64,000 nucleotides of DNA, taken from positions 5,270,001 to 5,334,000 of the forward strand of contig OZ241994.1 of assembly GCA_965204525.1 (NCBI GenBank), read 5' to 3'. The notes beneath the pieces were generated by a model. The model searched no databases and had not been told where the DNA came from. It saw only the letters and a program-made list of their open reading frames with translations. Shown here in pieces: positions 32,937 to 42,569 of the stretch (the first letter of the stretch is position 1; the number at the start of each line of letters is the position of its first letter). A program made the translations under genes and the position numbers. This DNA is from Bin5 sp965204525 (lineage in GTDB: Bacteria > Chloroflexota > Anaerolineae > Caldilineales > Caldilineaceae).

Positions 32937-34847
32937 CTAGCCTCCGATCACGAACCACAAGAGTAGGGCCACTACGCCGCAGAAGAGACTCAAAGCATAC
33001 GTCGGCACGAGTCCGTTGTGGACCTTGCGCAGGTTGCCGCCTAAGGTCAAATTAACCTGACCGACAAGATTTACCGCCCCGTCAACGACACCTTGGTCAA
33101 CTACCTGATTGAACCAGGCGGAGAGGCCAAGCAGGGGACTGACGATCCATGCGGCGTAAATCTCATCCACATACCATTTGTTGCGGGCAACTAGATCGAG
33201 CGGGCTGACCAGCCTCGCCACGCCCCCGGAAAACCTCCCGACTCCGGTTGAAGGGCCCTTGACATAGCGCCCGTAGACCAGTCCGATGCCGGCCACTGCC
33301 ACAACCGCACTGACGGCCAACAGAACGAACTCCATGGTCACGTTCGGATGGAAGGCTGGCGCGCCAACGGCTGTTTCCAGATAGTGTTCCATGGTTAGCA
33401 GGACCGGCAAGTTCAGAACGCCTCCGACTACGGCAAGAACTGCCAGCACCCAGAGAGGCTTTGTCATGACTGCTGGGCTTTCGTGCGCGTGCTCATGGAC
33501 ATGCTGATCGCGAGCCTCGCCCAAAAAGGCCATGAAGACAGCCCGAAAGCTGTATATCGCTGTAAGCAGGGCTGTAAAGAGACCGATCAAATAGAGAAGG
33601 ATGTTGAAATTGGCGACGTGCAGCAGTATTCCATCTTTGGAGAAGAACCCGGACAAGGGTGGCAGGCCGGCGAGAGCCGATGCACCGATCAGGAACAGCC
33701 AAAAGGTCGTAGGCATCTTCGCCCGCAGATTTCCCATTTTGCGGATATCCAGCTCGCCGCCGGGAAGGCCGTGCATCACGTTTCCGGCTGCGAGAAACAG
33801 CAGCGCCTTGAAAAATGCGTGCGTCACGAGGTGAAATATGGCAAACGCGTACGCACCTACGCCCACACCCAACATCATGAAGCCAAGCTGAGAAATCGTC
33901 GAGTAAGCGAGGATCTTCTTCAGGTCTACCTGTGTCAATGCGATTGTCGCTGCCATCAGCGCGGTCAAGCCCCCGACCCAGGCTGCGAGGCTGCCAGCCA
34001 CTGGAGCAAGTTCCCAAAGGAAGTGCGTTCTTGCCACCATATAGATGCCTGCCGTCACCATCGTGGCCGCGTGGATGAGCGCGGAAACCGGCGTCGGACC
34101 GGCCATTGCGTCCGGCAGCCAGACGAACAGAGGCAACTGCGCGCTCTTGCCGGTCGCTGCCAGCAGGAGTAGCAGGCAAATTGCCGTCGCCGCGCCGGTC
34201 GACAGTGCGCCGGCGCCGTGGTGAATCTCTTCGAATACGACAGAGCCGACACTGGTCCAGATCAGGAAAACGGCCAGCATCATGCCAAAGTCCCCGACCC
34301 TGTTGACCAGAAATGCCTTCTTACCGGCATCCGCGTAGTGGCCGTAGGACTCGTCATGACGGTCGAAATAAAACCCTATGAGCAGATACGATGCCAGCCC
34401 CACGCCTTCCCAGCCAACAAACATCCCCACAAAGTTGTTGCTGAGTATCAGCACAAGCATTGCCAGGATGAAGAAATTCAGATAGACAAAAAATCGCTGG
34501 AAGTTCTGTTCGCCGTGCATGTATCCGCCGGCGTAGATGTGGATCAGAGCGCCAACTCCGGTTACGACGAGAGCCATGGTCACGCTGAGCGGGTCGATAA
34601 GCAGTGCCGCCGGCGCGTGAAAGCTTCCCACCGTGATCCAGTCCCACAGGTGGACGGTTGTGGAACGGTGATGCTCATCTAGGCCCGCTAATCCAAAGAA
34701 GAGCCCCAAACTTATAATGAAGGAGAGGACCACCATGCCGGAGGCGACGACATGGATACCCCGCTCGCCCAGTCTGTCACCGACAAACAGGTTTACAAGC
34801 GCGCCCAGAGCGGGAAACACCAAAATAAGCCAGGCTAATTCCAACAT
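32937..34847 (-). CDS. nuoL: NADH-quinone oxidoreductase subunit L (set 1)
   Basis: This is the distal antiporter-like channel with the lateral helix. The 636-residue protein has the channel Glu in FVGWEGVGLASYLLIGFYFD, the Lys in GKSAQLPLFVWLPDAMAGPT and the typical PVSALIHAATMVTAGIYMV. The C-terminal lateral-helix region ends near LLLWFVIGG. A short His-rich loop (DQHVHEHAHESP) lies around residue 455. It is longer than nuoM and nuoN as expected, and sits in normal nuoK-L-M-N order. Confidence 0.96.
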   Translation of the reverse strand: MLELAWLILVFPALGALVNLFVGDRLGERGIHVVASGMVVLSFIISLGLFFGLAGLDEHHRSTTVHLWDWITVGSFHAPAALLIDPLSVTMALVVTGVGALIHIYAGGYMHGEQNFQRFFVYLNFFILAMLVLILSNNFVGMFVGWEGVGLASYLLIGFYFDRHDESYGHYADAGKKAFLVNRVGDFGMMLAVFLIWTSVGSVVFEEIHHGAGALSTGAATAICLLLLLAATGKSAQLPLFVWLPDAMAGPTPVSALIHAATMVTAGIYMVARTHFLWELAPVAGSLAAWVGGLTALMAATIALTQVDLKKILAYSTISQLGFMMLGVGVGAYAFAIFHLVTHAFFKALLFLAAGNVMHGLPGGELDIRKMGNLRAKMPTTFWLFLIGASALAGLPPLSGFFSKDGILLHVANFNILLYLIGLFTALLTAIYSFRAVFMAFLGEARDQHVHEHAHESPAVMTKPLWVLAVLAVVGGVLNLPVLLTMEHYLETAVGAPAFHPNVTMEFVLLAVSAVVAVAGIGLVYGRYVKGPSTGVGRFSGGVARLVSPLDLVARNKWYVDEIYAAWIVSPLLGLSAWFNQVVDQGVVDGAVNLVGQVNLTLGGNLRKVHNGLVPTYALSLFCGVVALLLWFVIGG

Positions 34848-34951
34848 AGGTTCCTCATAACAGCTCTTTGTCGGTCGATTTCGGCTCTTGCGTGGCGCCG
34901 GTTGCGTACCAGATCTTCAGAAAAGTGAGACTTGGGATCAGGATCTTGTGG

Positions 34952-35254
34952 TCACCACTTCAGCAAATTGATCTCATCGATATTGATGCTCTGCCGGTGG
35001 CGGACATTGGCGATCAGGATTGCCAGTCCGACGGCGACTTCGGCTGCGGCAACTGCCATGATCATGAAGACGAAGATCTGCCCTTCGAGATTGCCCCACT
35101 GGCGGGCGAGGGCGATCAAAGTCAAGTTCACGCTGTTGAGCATCATCTCAATGCACATGAAAATGATGAGAGCGTTGCGGCGCAGCAAGACACCGGTGGC
35201 GCCGACGGTAAAGATAATGGCTGCCAGGACCAGATAGTAGCTTGTCTCTACCAT
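34952..35254 (-). CDS. nuoK: NADH-quinone oxidoreductase subunit K (set 1)
   Basis: This 100-residue, three-helix subunit links the quinone site to the antiporter subunits. The two conserved membrane Glu residues are in LIIFMCIEMMLNSVNLTLIA and AVAAAEVAVGLAILI. Its start overlaps the nuoJ stop as TAATG. The 104 bases to nuoL hold no gene. Confidence 0.96.
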   Translation of the reverse strand: MVETSYYLVLAAIIFTVGATGVLLRRNALIIFMCIEMMLNSVNLTLIALARQWGNLEGQIFVFMIMAVAAAEVAVGLAILIANVRHRQSINIDEINLLKW

Positions 35255-35799
35255 TATTCGTTCGCCTTAACGGACGGGATGCCTTCGCTTGCGCCTTCCT
35301 GCTGGCGTCCCAGGACAAGAGCGCCAATCAGCGCGACGAGCAACAGAAGTGCGACCAGTTCAAAGGGAAGTATGTATTTTGTAAACAGTTCGATACCGAC
35401 GGCCTCTGGTGTGCCGCCCTGCAGGAGGGCCGCTGTATCTTCAGACGGGCCCATCATGCGTGACAGCGCGCTATAGGAGATAACCAGGAGTAGAATGATC
35501 CCCAGGGCGATGCCCACAGTGCGGCTCCACGCCCGCTGTGCAGCACTGAAGTCGTTCGTATCTCCACCGATGAGCATAATTACAAACAGAATCAGGATGA
35601 CGATTCCCCCGGCGTAAACGATAACCTGTGCCGCTGCCAGGAACTGCGCGTCAAGCGTGATGTAGAGCACTGCCAGGGTGGCAAAGTTGGTTAGCAGAAA
35701 GAGCGCGCTGTGTACCGGTTGTCGACTTGTCACAACGCCCAAGGCAGCAGCCAGGCTGACAGCGCCAACAAGAAGGAAAAATAGAAGCGACCAACTCAT
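35254..35799 (-). CDS. nuoJ: NADH-quinone oxidoreductase subunit J (set 1)
   Basis: This 181-residue membrane subunit has five helices. The pi-bulge region is in ALYITLDAQFLAAAQVIVYA followed by GGIVILILFVIMLIG, the most conserved part of the family. It follows nuoI by six bases and overlaps nuoK by one. Confidence 0.95.
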   Translation of the reverse strand: MSWSLLFFLLVGAVSLAAALGVVTSRQPVHSALFLLTNFATLAVLYITLDAQFLAAAQVIVYAGGIVILILFVIMLIGGDTNDFSAAQRAWSRTVGIALGIILLLVISYSALSRMMGPSEDTAALLQGGTPEAVGIELFTKYILPFELVALLLLVALIGALVLGRQQEGASEGIPSVKANE

Positions 35800-35805
35800 G
35801 AAAAA

Positions 35806-36276
35806 TTACTCCGGTCGAATGATGACCCTGGGCATGTCTGGCTTGAGAAGTTCCTCTTTGGTGAGGACAAAATCCTTACGCTCGTAGTTGGCCATGGCAA
35901 AATCGTGGCCGAGGACAATGGCCTCTGTAGGGCAGGCCTCTTCGCAGTCACCGCAGAAGACGCATCGCAGCAGATTCAACTCGTAGACCTTGGCATGACG
36001 CTCACCCGGCGAGAGCGGCGCATCCGGGTCGTTCTCTGCTGCTTCAACGTAAATTGCCTCTGTAGGGCAAGCGGCTTCGCAAAGACAGCAGCCAATGCAA
36101 CGCTCTAGTCCGTTGGAATAGCGCCGCAGCTCATGACGACCGCGGAAGCGGGGATAGATCGGAATATCCTCATGAGGAAACTCCACCGTCACGGGCTTCT
36201 TCCCCAAGTGCTTGAGCGTCACACCCATAGCCTTGCCGATTTCGGTCGCGCCCTTCAGAAAATCACCCAACTCCAT
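35806..36276 (-). CDS. nuoI: NADH-quinone oxidoreductase subunit I (set 1)
   Basis: This connecting subunit carries the two [4Fe-4S] clusters N6a and N6b. The 156-residue protein shows CIGCCLCEAACPTEAIYVE and CVFCGDCEEACPTEAIVLG, eight cluster cysteines in 2x[4Fe-4S] ferredoxin order. The second nuo set has no counterpart of this gene. Confidence 0.97.
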   Translation of the reverse strand: MELGDFLKGATEIGKAMGVTLKHLGKKPVTVEFPHEDIPIYPRFRGRHELRRYSNGLERCIGCCLCEAACPTEAIYVEAAENDPDAPLSPGERHAKVYELNLLRCVFCGDCEEACPTEAIVLGHDFAMANYERKDFVLTKEELLKPDMPRVIIRPE

Positions 36277-36301
36277 TGAATTCCTCTTTCCTCTGCAATT
36301 C

Positions 36302-37282
36302 CTACTTCAGGAAAACGGCCAGGACTGCCGAAATGCTCACGTAGACCAGACCCAGCGGCAGCATGAACTGCCAGCAGAACTTCATCAACTGGTCATAGCG
36401 GGGCCGGCCGATGCTGGCTCTTACCCAAATGAACAGGAACAGCAGAATCAAAACCTTAATCAAGAGATAGATGGGCCCAAGCCAGATGTACTGCTCAGCG
36501 AATGGGCCTTTCCACCCGCCGAAGAAGAGGGTCGCCATAATCGCACTGGTGGAGATCATGTTGACGTATTCGGCGATGAAGAACAGCGCAAACTTCATTC
36601 CGCCGTACTCGGTCTGAAATCCTGCCACCAACTCGTTCTCTGTCTCCGGCAGATCAAAGGGACTACGGTTGGTCTCCGCCAGAATACAGATGAAAAAGAA
36701 GGGGAAGGCCAGCCACAGCCAGATCCATTCCCACCACTGACGGGAGCCCTCGACCAGGTCGACGAGACTGAAGCTGCCAGCCAGCATCAGAATGCTGACC
36801 AGAAAGAGGCCCAGTGGCAGCTCGTATGAAACCATCTGTGCAGAAGAGCGCAGCGCGCCGAGCAGCGAATAGTTGTTGTTGCTGCTCCACCCAGCCAGAA
36901 TGATGCCGTAACTCTCGATTCCTGCGACCGCCAGAATCCAGAGAAAGCCGATATTCACGTCGGCGATGGCAGGAGTCCCCTTGGCGATAGGGATGACCGC
37001 CCAGATAATCAACGCCGGCACAAGCGCCAGGGCTGGCGCCAGCAGATAGACCGGCTTGTCGACGTGATTGGGGATGATCTCTTCTTTGAAGAACGCCTTT
37101 ACGGCGTCGGCGGCCGGTTGCAGAAGGCCGAACTTGCCCGCCCGGTTAGGGCCGTAACGTACCTGGAAGCGGGCCAGCAGCTTGCGCTCATACCAGGTAA
37201 GGTATGCGAAACCGGTCAGCAGTACGAAGATCAGTATCAGCGCACGGATGGCCGGGAAGACCAATAACTGTAACCAGTCCAT
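36302..37282 (-). CDS. nuoH: NADH-quinone oxidoreductase subunit H (set 1)
   Basis: This membrane subunit forms much of the quinone chamber. The 326-residue protein has RYGPNRAGKFGLLQPAADAV and the charged loop RSPFDLPETENELVAGFQTE followed by YGGMKFALFFIAEYVNM, both diagnostic. About eight helices are present. Its ATG directly follows the nuoG stop codon (TAA then ATG). The homologue in the second set is about 90 residues longer at the C-terminus. Confidence 0.97.
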   Translation of the reverse strand: MDWLQLLVFPAIRALILIFVLLTGFAYLTWYERKLLARFQVRYGPNRAGKFGLLQPAADAVKAFFKEEIIPNHVDKPVYLLAPALALVPALIIWAVIPIAKGTPAIADVNIGFLWILAVAGIESYGIILAGWSSNNNYSLLGALRSSAQMVSYELPLGLFLVSILMLAGSFSLVDLVEGSRQWWEWIWLWLAFPFFFICILAETNRSPFDLPETENELVAGFQTEYGGMKFALFFIAEYVNMISTSAIMATLFFGGWKGPFAEQYIWLGPIYLLIKVLILLFLFIWVRASIGRPRYDQLMKFCWQFMLPLGLVYVSISAVLAVFLK

Positions 37283-39772
37283 TTAACGTTTTTCCACTTT
37301 GACCCGCTGGGTATAGCTGCCGTTGAGCAGGGCGCCCACCGGCGCGCCGGGAAGACTCTCCGGAATCCAGGCCGTGCCCGTCTGCACCTGCACGTCGATC
37401 CCTACGGTCAGATCCAGGTGGCCCTGCTCACTCTGCACTGTGACCGCAATGCCCGGATCCAGACCGAATTCAGCGGCGTCAGCAGGATTCAAAGTCACGG
37501 TGGCCCCATGTGCCATGTCGTGCATCTGATCGGTCAGGCTGAAGAGCGTGCCGCCGTCATACAGGACAGTGCCGGTTACAAGGTTGAGGGGAAATTCGGC
37601 GTTGTCCGCGGCGAATTCGGGTATCCCCTCTGACGTCCGGCCGCCGGAAGATTCTGTCGCCGGCGCGGAATCGGCATCCCATTGTAGTCCTTGATCTCCC
37701 AAGGCCTCCCACGTCAGGGCCGCATAGGCCGGGACAGCTCTGGCAATCTCTGCAGTGACGCTGCGAGCGTCCGAAAACGGCCAATTCGCACCCATCTGCT
37801 TGGCCAGGTGTGTCAACATCATCCAGTCAGGCGCGGCACGTGACTTGGGATCGGAGACGGCCTTTGGCGCCCTCTGCACGCGCCGCTCCAGATTGGTGTA
37901 GGTGCCGTCGCTCTCAGCCCAACCCAGTACAGGCAGCACAACATCCGCCTTCTGCGCGGTCTCGGTGGGCAACAGATCGGTGACAACGAGCAGTTCAAGT
38001 TCTTCCAAGCTGGCAGACCAGTCCGGCGACTCGGCGGCCGGGTTGGCGCCGTTCACGAAGAGGGCTCTCATTTCCTGGCTGTCCAGCATCTGCTTGTAGG
38101 TATAGCCAGGGGAAGTGGAAAGGCTGCAGCCCCAAAGCGCTTCCAACCGTGTTCTGGCGCCTGCATCATCCAGAGGGAATTGACCGGGCAATCTGTCGGG
38201 AAGGACACCCATATCGCGGCAGCCCTGAGCATTGCCATCCAAGCCGGCATAGGCCAGTCGCGTACCCTCGCCGGCCGCTTGGGCAAGCTGTATTAAGCCG
38301 TCGCGGACACTGGGACCGTCATCCCCGCGCGCTGCCATGGGCCCGTAGATAATCAGCGCTTTTTCACTCGCCTTCAGCAGTTTGGCCGCGGCCTGAATCG
38401 GGGATTCATCTTCGGAAAGGTCGGCCTCTTGCACGGCCTGCAGGAGGTGATTCAGGAGCGATGACTCACCGCCCGGCACGTAAGCCAGGTAAGGGCCGTC
38501 ATACCGGGTCAGCTCGATCTTGCGGGCGTGGGCGATGATCAGTTTGACCCCGCCTCGAAGGATGGCTCTTTTGAGGTGCAGGTCCAGTATCGGCAACTCT
38601 TCGCTGGGATCCACGCCGAACAGCAGTACAGTATCGACCTGAGGGTCGGGCCCGTACTGCGGTTTCATCAGTTCCGCCAGAGCGGGCAGACCTGTAGGCA
38701 GTGCCGCAACCTCACCGCCGTCGCGGTGGTCGATGTTGTTCGTCCCAATCACTGCCCGCATGAATCGTTGCAGCGCGTAGTTGCTTTCGTTGCTGATTTT
38801 CCCGCTGCCTATGGCGCCGATGCTATCCGCCCCGAATTTCTCCTTGATGCGTGTTATTCGGTCCGCGATGTAGGCCAGTGCCTCGCTCCACTGCACCGGC
38901 GTCAGCTTGCCCTTCTTTCGCAGTAGCGGCGCCGCCAGCCGGTTTCCATCGTTGACCCAGGCGTGGGCAAAGCGGCCCTTATCGCAAATCCACTGGTCAT
39001 TGACCTGCATGTTTTCGCGGCCGACAATGCGCCGCAACTGGTGCGTGCGGCTGTCCAACCGTACATTGCAGCCCACAGAACAGTGCATGCAGACGCTGGG
39101 CGTTCGCTCTATCTCCCAGGGTCGGTAGGCAAAACGGGAAACACGGTTGGTCAACGCCCCGACCGGGCAAAGGTCGATGATGTTGCCGCTGGTCTTGGCG
39201 TCGACAGGACGCCCGTCCTGGATGTCGACGATCGTGTCGTTGCCCCGCTCAAACAGGCCCAGTTGCGGCTTGTCCTCCCACTCCTCCAGATAACGGATGC
39301 AACGCCAGCAGAGCACACAGCGCTCCTGGTCCAGCACGATCGTGTCGGATATGTCATAGTGCTTTTTGGCGAGCCGCTTCGGTTCGATCAACTGGCTGAT
39401 TCCCGGTCCGAAACGCATCGTCTGGTCCTGCAGCGGACATTCGCCGCCTTTGTCGCAGATTGGACAGTCCAGCGGATGATTGAGCAGGATGAAGGCCAGG
39501 TTGGCTTCCTGCACTGTCCGCACCTGTTCTGTATTCGTACGCACAACCATCCCGTCGCCGACCGGCATCGTACAGGAAGCCATCATCGCCGTGCCGCGAG
39601 GACCGTCCACTTCCACCAGGCACATGCGGCAGCAGCCGACCGGGTCCAGCTTGGGATGCGAGCAGAAGACCGGAATCTCGATGCCCGCCATGCGCGCTGC
39701 GTCCACCAACAGCGTCCTGGCAGGGACCGACACTTCATTTTCGTTGATAGTGAGTGTTACGTTATCAGTCAT
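37283..39772 (-). CDS. nuoG: NADH-quinone oxidoreductase subunit G (set 1)
   Basis: This is the large peripheral iron-sulfur subunit, 829 residues. Cluster ligands are visible in order: a [2Fe-2S] site (PVFCSHPKLDPVGCCRMCLV), the His/Cys N5-type site (HPLDCPICDKGGECPLQDQ), the N4-type site (LDQERCVLCWRCIRYLEEWE with a later DLCPVGAL), and an extra N7-type site (CMHCSVGCNVRL and WICDKGRF). N7 occurs only in part of the family. A molybdopterin-oxidoreductase-like domain without obvious cofactor motifs makes up the remainder, ending in a short aspartate-decarboxylase-like barrel. It follows the Uma2 gene by 50 bases. Confidence 0.96.
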   Translation of the reverse strand: MTDNVTLTINENEVSVPARTLLVDAARMAGIEIPVFCSHPKLDPVGCCRMCLVEVDGPRGTAMMASCTMPVGDGMVVRTNTEQVRTVQEANLAFILLNHPLDCPICDKGGECPLQDQTMRFGPGISQLIEPKRLAKKHYDISDTIVLDQERCVLCWRCIRYLEEWEDKPQLGLFERGNDTIVDIQDGRPVDAKTSGNIIDLCPVGALTNRVSRFAYRPWEIERTPSVCMHCSVGCNVRLDSRTHQLRRIVGRENMQVNDQWICDKGRFAHAWVNDGNRLAAPLLRKKGKLTPVQWSEALAYIADRITRIKEKFGADSIGAIGSGKISNESNYALQRFMRAVIGTNNIDHRDGGEVAALPTGLPALAELMKPQYGPDPQVDTVLLFGVDPSEELPILDLHLKRAILRGGVKLIIAHARKIELTRYDGPYLAYVPGGESSLLNHLLQAVQEADLSEDESPIQAAAKLLKASEKALIIYGPMAARGDDGPSVRDGLIQLAQAAGEGTRLAYAGLDGNAQGCRDMGVLPDRLPGQFPLDDAGARTRLEALWGCSLSTSPGYTYKQMLDSQEMRALFVNGANPAAESPDWSASLEELELLVVTDLLPTETAQKADVVLPVLGWAESDGTYTNLERRVQRAPKAVSDPKSRAAPDWMMLTHLAKQMGANWPFSDARSVTAEIARAVPAYAALTWEALGDQGLQWDADSAPATESSGGRTSEGIPEFAADNAEFPLNLVTGTVLYDGGTLFSLTDQMHDMAHGATVTLNPADAAEFGLDPGIAVTVQSEQGHLDLTVGIDVQVQTGTAWIPESLPGAPVGALLNGSYTQRVKVEKR

Positions 39773-39822
39773 AGACGATTACGTCTCCGAGAAAGAGGAG
39801 AAACTCTTCATGTTCGTCAGAG

Positions 39823-40515
39823 TCAGGCTTCGCCGGCGGCTGGCGACAATAAATCGTCAACCGCGACATAAAAATCCGGGAATGCAAGTGGCGCTATTGA
39901 CATGCCTTGATTTAACGTTAGTTTCGTCTGGTAAAGTGCCTCGCCCGAGGGAGAGCTGCGCGGATCGCGGTAGACCTCCAGTACATCATCGACAAGATTC
40001 CAAATCCAGTACTCAGTTATCCCTGCTTGGGCATATAGTTCTCCCTTCTTGGAGCGATCTATGCTCAAGCTCGATTCAGCCACCTCCACCAACAAGAAAA
40101 CTTCAGACGGGCCGGGGTGACGTTCCGCAAATGCTGCACCCATGTCCTTCAAAAGAATCAAATCCGGCTCCGGTTCGGACTCTGAATCTAAAATTGAAAT
40201 CGGAGCCTGAACGCGCAGTCTGATTCCCCCTCGCGTTAGAAGGGATGAAAAGACAAGCAAGAGGAGGTCGACCGCATTTGCGTGCGGCGGATAAATCGGA
40301 CTCATTGACACCAAGACTCCTTCGAGCAATTCGACCCGTTCGTCCTCATCGAAGAAGCCCGTCTCAATCAGCGAATGATATTCATCCAGCGTGAACCGCC
40401 GCAGAGGCACACCTTCCACCGGCGCAATCGGCAGAACTGCTTCCCGTATTTTGCTTCGCTCGCTTCCGGCCTGTGAGCTTGGGTCAGGCGAGACAGGTGG
40501 CGCTGCCGTAACCAT
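39823..40515 (-). CDS. Uma2-family (DUF820) PD-(D/E)XK endonuclease-like protein inside the nuo operon
   Basis: This 230-residue protein belongs to the Uma2/DUF820 group, abundant in cyanobacteria and Chloroflexota. The sequence TLDEYHSLIETGFFDEDERV and VELLEGVLVSMSPIYPPHAN is the family N-terminus. The nuclease-like core has SEPEPDLILLK (Asp), VFLLVEVAESSL (Glu) and SKKGELYAQAGITEYWIWNL (Lys). These proteins are predicted restriction-like nucleases; their physiological role is poorly known. The ATG at 40515 begins 10 bases after the nuoEF stop; an in-frame ATG at 40554 would overlap it. Its place between nuoEF and nuoG, on the operon strand, looks like an insertion into an otherwise canonical gene order. 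Confidence 0.83.
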   Translation of the reverse strand: MVTAAPPVSPDPSSQAGSERSKIREAVLPIAPVEGVPLRRFTLDEYHSLIETGFFDEDERVELLEGVLVSMSPIYPPHANAVDLLLLVFSSLLTRGGIRLRVQAPISILDSESEPEPDLILLKDMGAAFAERHPGPSEVFLLVEVAESSLSIDRSKKGELYAQAGITEYWIWNLVDDVLEVYRDPRSSPSGEALYQTKLTLNQGMSIAPLAFPDFYVAVDDLLSPAAGEA

Positions 40516-40525
40516 CTGAATCTTC

Positions 40526-42502
40526 TCAGTTGTCCCCAGAAACAATGTCATCATGAAGCACGATATTCCCGCCGGCCGGCGCGAATGTACTGTCACGCAA
40601 GCCGCTTTCCTCGTGCGTATTCGGGCGATAATCCGGGCGAATCGGCAGTACCGGGCCGACCTCGTCCGGATTGGTATTCTCAATCTGCGACGAAAACTCA
40701 GGTCGGAACTTGAGCAGGTTACTCTGCAGGCCCCATACCGACGCCTCGCCAAAGGGGCAGAAGCTCTTGCCGGCGATATTGTCGGCGATGAACTCCATCA
40801 GCTCCAGGTCTTTACCCAGGCCCTGCCCTTCCTCAATGCGCAGCAGGATCTTCTCCAGCCAGGCAGTGCCCTCGCGACAAGGCGTACACTTGCCGCAGCT
40901 CTCTTCGCGATAGAAGCTGAGCGTGCGCCGCGCAACCTCGACCATTGAGGTACGGTCGTCGATCGCGATCACGCCCGCCGAGCCCAGCAGAGAACCGGCC
41001 TCGGTGATGCTCTCGAAGTCCAGCGGCGTGTCGAACTGATCGGGTGTCAGCAGCTTCATCGACAACCCGCCGGGAACGATCGCCTTGATCGGATGGTTCT
41101 CATCCTCCGGCCCGCCTCCGTATTCGTTGATCAGTACGCTTAACGGCGTGGCGTGGGGAAGTTCATAGAGCCCGGGCCGTTTGACGTTGCCGCTCAGGCA
41201 GAAGATACGCATCCCCGGGCTGCGTTCAGTACCGTACTCCTTGTACCAGTCGACACCATGGCGCATAACGTGCGTCACGTTGCAGATCGACTCGACGTTA
41301 TTCACGATCGTGGGTTTGGCATATAGCCCTTCCACGGCAGGGAACGGCGGCTTGAGGCGCGGCTGTCCCCGATATCCCTCAAGGCTCGTAAGCTGGGCGG
41401 TTTCTTCGCCGCACTCGTAGGCGCCGGCGCCGCGGTGCATCACAATATCCAAGCTGTTGCCGCTGCCGAAGATATTGTCGCCCAAGTAGCCTTTGGCTCT
41501 GGCCTCCGCCAATGCATTCTGCATGCGAACATAGGCAAAATAGTACTCGCCGCGAATATAGATGAATGCCTTTTCCGACTCGATCGCGTGGCAACTCAGA
41601 ATGATCCCCTCGATGAGCTGATGGGGATCATACTCCATCACGATACGGTCCTTGAAGGTGCCCGGTTCCGATTCATCGGCATTCACGACCATGTAGCGGG
41701 GTTGTACACCCTGCGGCAGGAAGCCCCATTTGACACCAGTGGGAAAACCGGCGCCGCCGCGGCCGCGTATACCGCTCTCCTTGATCTGTTCGACCATGTC
41801 GGCCGGCCCAATCTCACTCAGCACACGTCGTGCCGTGGCATAACCGCCGTCCGCCTCGTATGTCTTGATCCTGTGACTGTCCGGTACGTTGAGGCGGTCC
41901 ATCAGGTAACGGGGATCCATACCGCCGGTGCGGTAGGGGCCGTCGGACGCGCCTTCACTGTTGGGGTCGGCCTCCGGCGTCCAGCGCTCCAGGCTGCGGA
42001 AGCCGTTGCCCGCCTTGAGCAGGTCAATCGCCTTCTCCACATCCTCAGGCGAGTCGAGATTCTCGAAATAACGGATCTGGCCCGTCTTCTGGTCTGTGAC
42101 GATCGCCATCGGCGCCGTGCCGCAAGAGCCGAGGCACTCCATGTGATCGAGCGCAAACTTGCCGTCCTCGGTCTTTTCGCCGTGGTGAATGCCAAGCGCT
42201 GTCTCAAAATTGTGTAGGCACCGGTTCCCGCCCCGCAACATGCAGGGCACGTTTGTACAGACTTCGATATGGTATTCGCCCTTGGGCTCCTCATGCAGCA
42301 TGTTGTAGAAACCGACGACCGCACCCACCTCAGCCGGTGCGATCCCCAGGATTTCTGCCAGTTTGTCCTGTGCATCCACTGGGCAGTAACCGTACTCCCG
42401 CTGGATAACGTAGAGCGCCGGCAATATCCCCGAACGCTGCCGGCCCGCAGGATAGCGTGCCAGTATTTCGCTGATCTCTTGCCGCATCTGTTCCGTAATC
42501 AT
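40526..42502 (-). CDS. nuoEF: Fused NADH-quinone oxidoreductase subunits E and F
   Basis: One 658-residue frame encodes both NADH-module subunits. Residues 1-165 are NuoE, with [2Fe-2S] N1a ligands in VCTNVPCMLRGG and MECLGSCGTAPM. A linker of about 35 residues (WTPEADPNSEGASDGPYRTG) joins NuoF. There the FMN/NADH site is SGIRGRGGAGFPTGVKWGF, and the N3 cluster is in EESCGKCTPCREGT with a fourth Cys in KSFCPFGEAS. In most bacteria nuoE and nuoF are separate genes. The fusion is supported by an uninterrupted frame and intact motifs on both sides. Confidence 0.95.
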   Translation of the reverse strand: MITEQMRQEISEILARYPAGRQRSGILPALYVIQREYGYCPVDAQDKLAEILGIAPAEVGAVVGFYNMLHEEPKGEYHIEVCTNVPCMLRGGNRCLHNFETALGIHHGEKTEDGKFALDHMECLGSCGTAPMAIVTDQKTGQIRYFENLDSPEDVEKAIDLLKAGNGFRSLERWTPEADPNSEGASDGPYRTGGMDPRYLMDRLNVPDSHRIKTYEADGGYATARRVLSEIGPADMVEQIKESGIRGRGGAGFPTGVKWGFLPQGVQPRYMVVNADESEPGTFKDRIVMEYDPHQLIEGIILSCHAIESEKAFIYIRGEYYFAYVRMQNALAEARAKGYLGDNIFGSGNSLDIVMHRGAGAYECGEETAQLTSLEGYRGQPRLKPPFPAVEGLYAKPTIVNNVESICNVTHVMRHGVDWYKEYGTERSPGMRIFCLSGNVKRPGLYELPHATPLSVLINEYGGGPEDENHPIKAIVPGGLSMKLLTPDQFDTPLDFESITEAGSLLGSAGVIAIDDRTSMVEVARRTLSFYREESCGKCTPCREGTAWLEKILLRIEEGQGLGKDLELMEFIADNIAGKSFCPFGEASVWGLQSNLLKFRPEFSSQIENTNPDEVGPVLPIRPDYRPNTHEESGLRDSTFAPAGGNIVLHDDIVSGDN

Positions 42503-42569
42503 TGAATACCCCGGCGCCGGTTAGCAGAAATCGGCGGCCCAATGCTGAGCCTGCCGAACAGCCGTCGAG

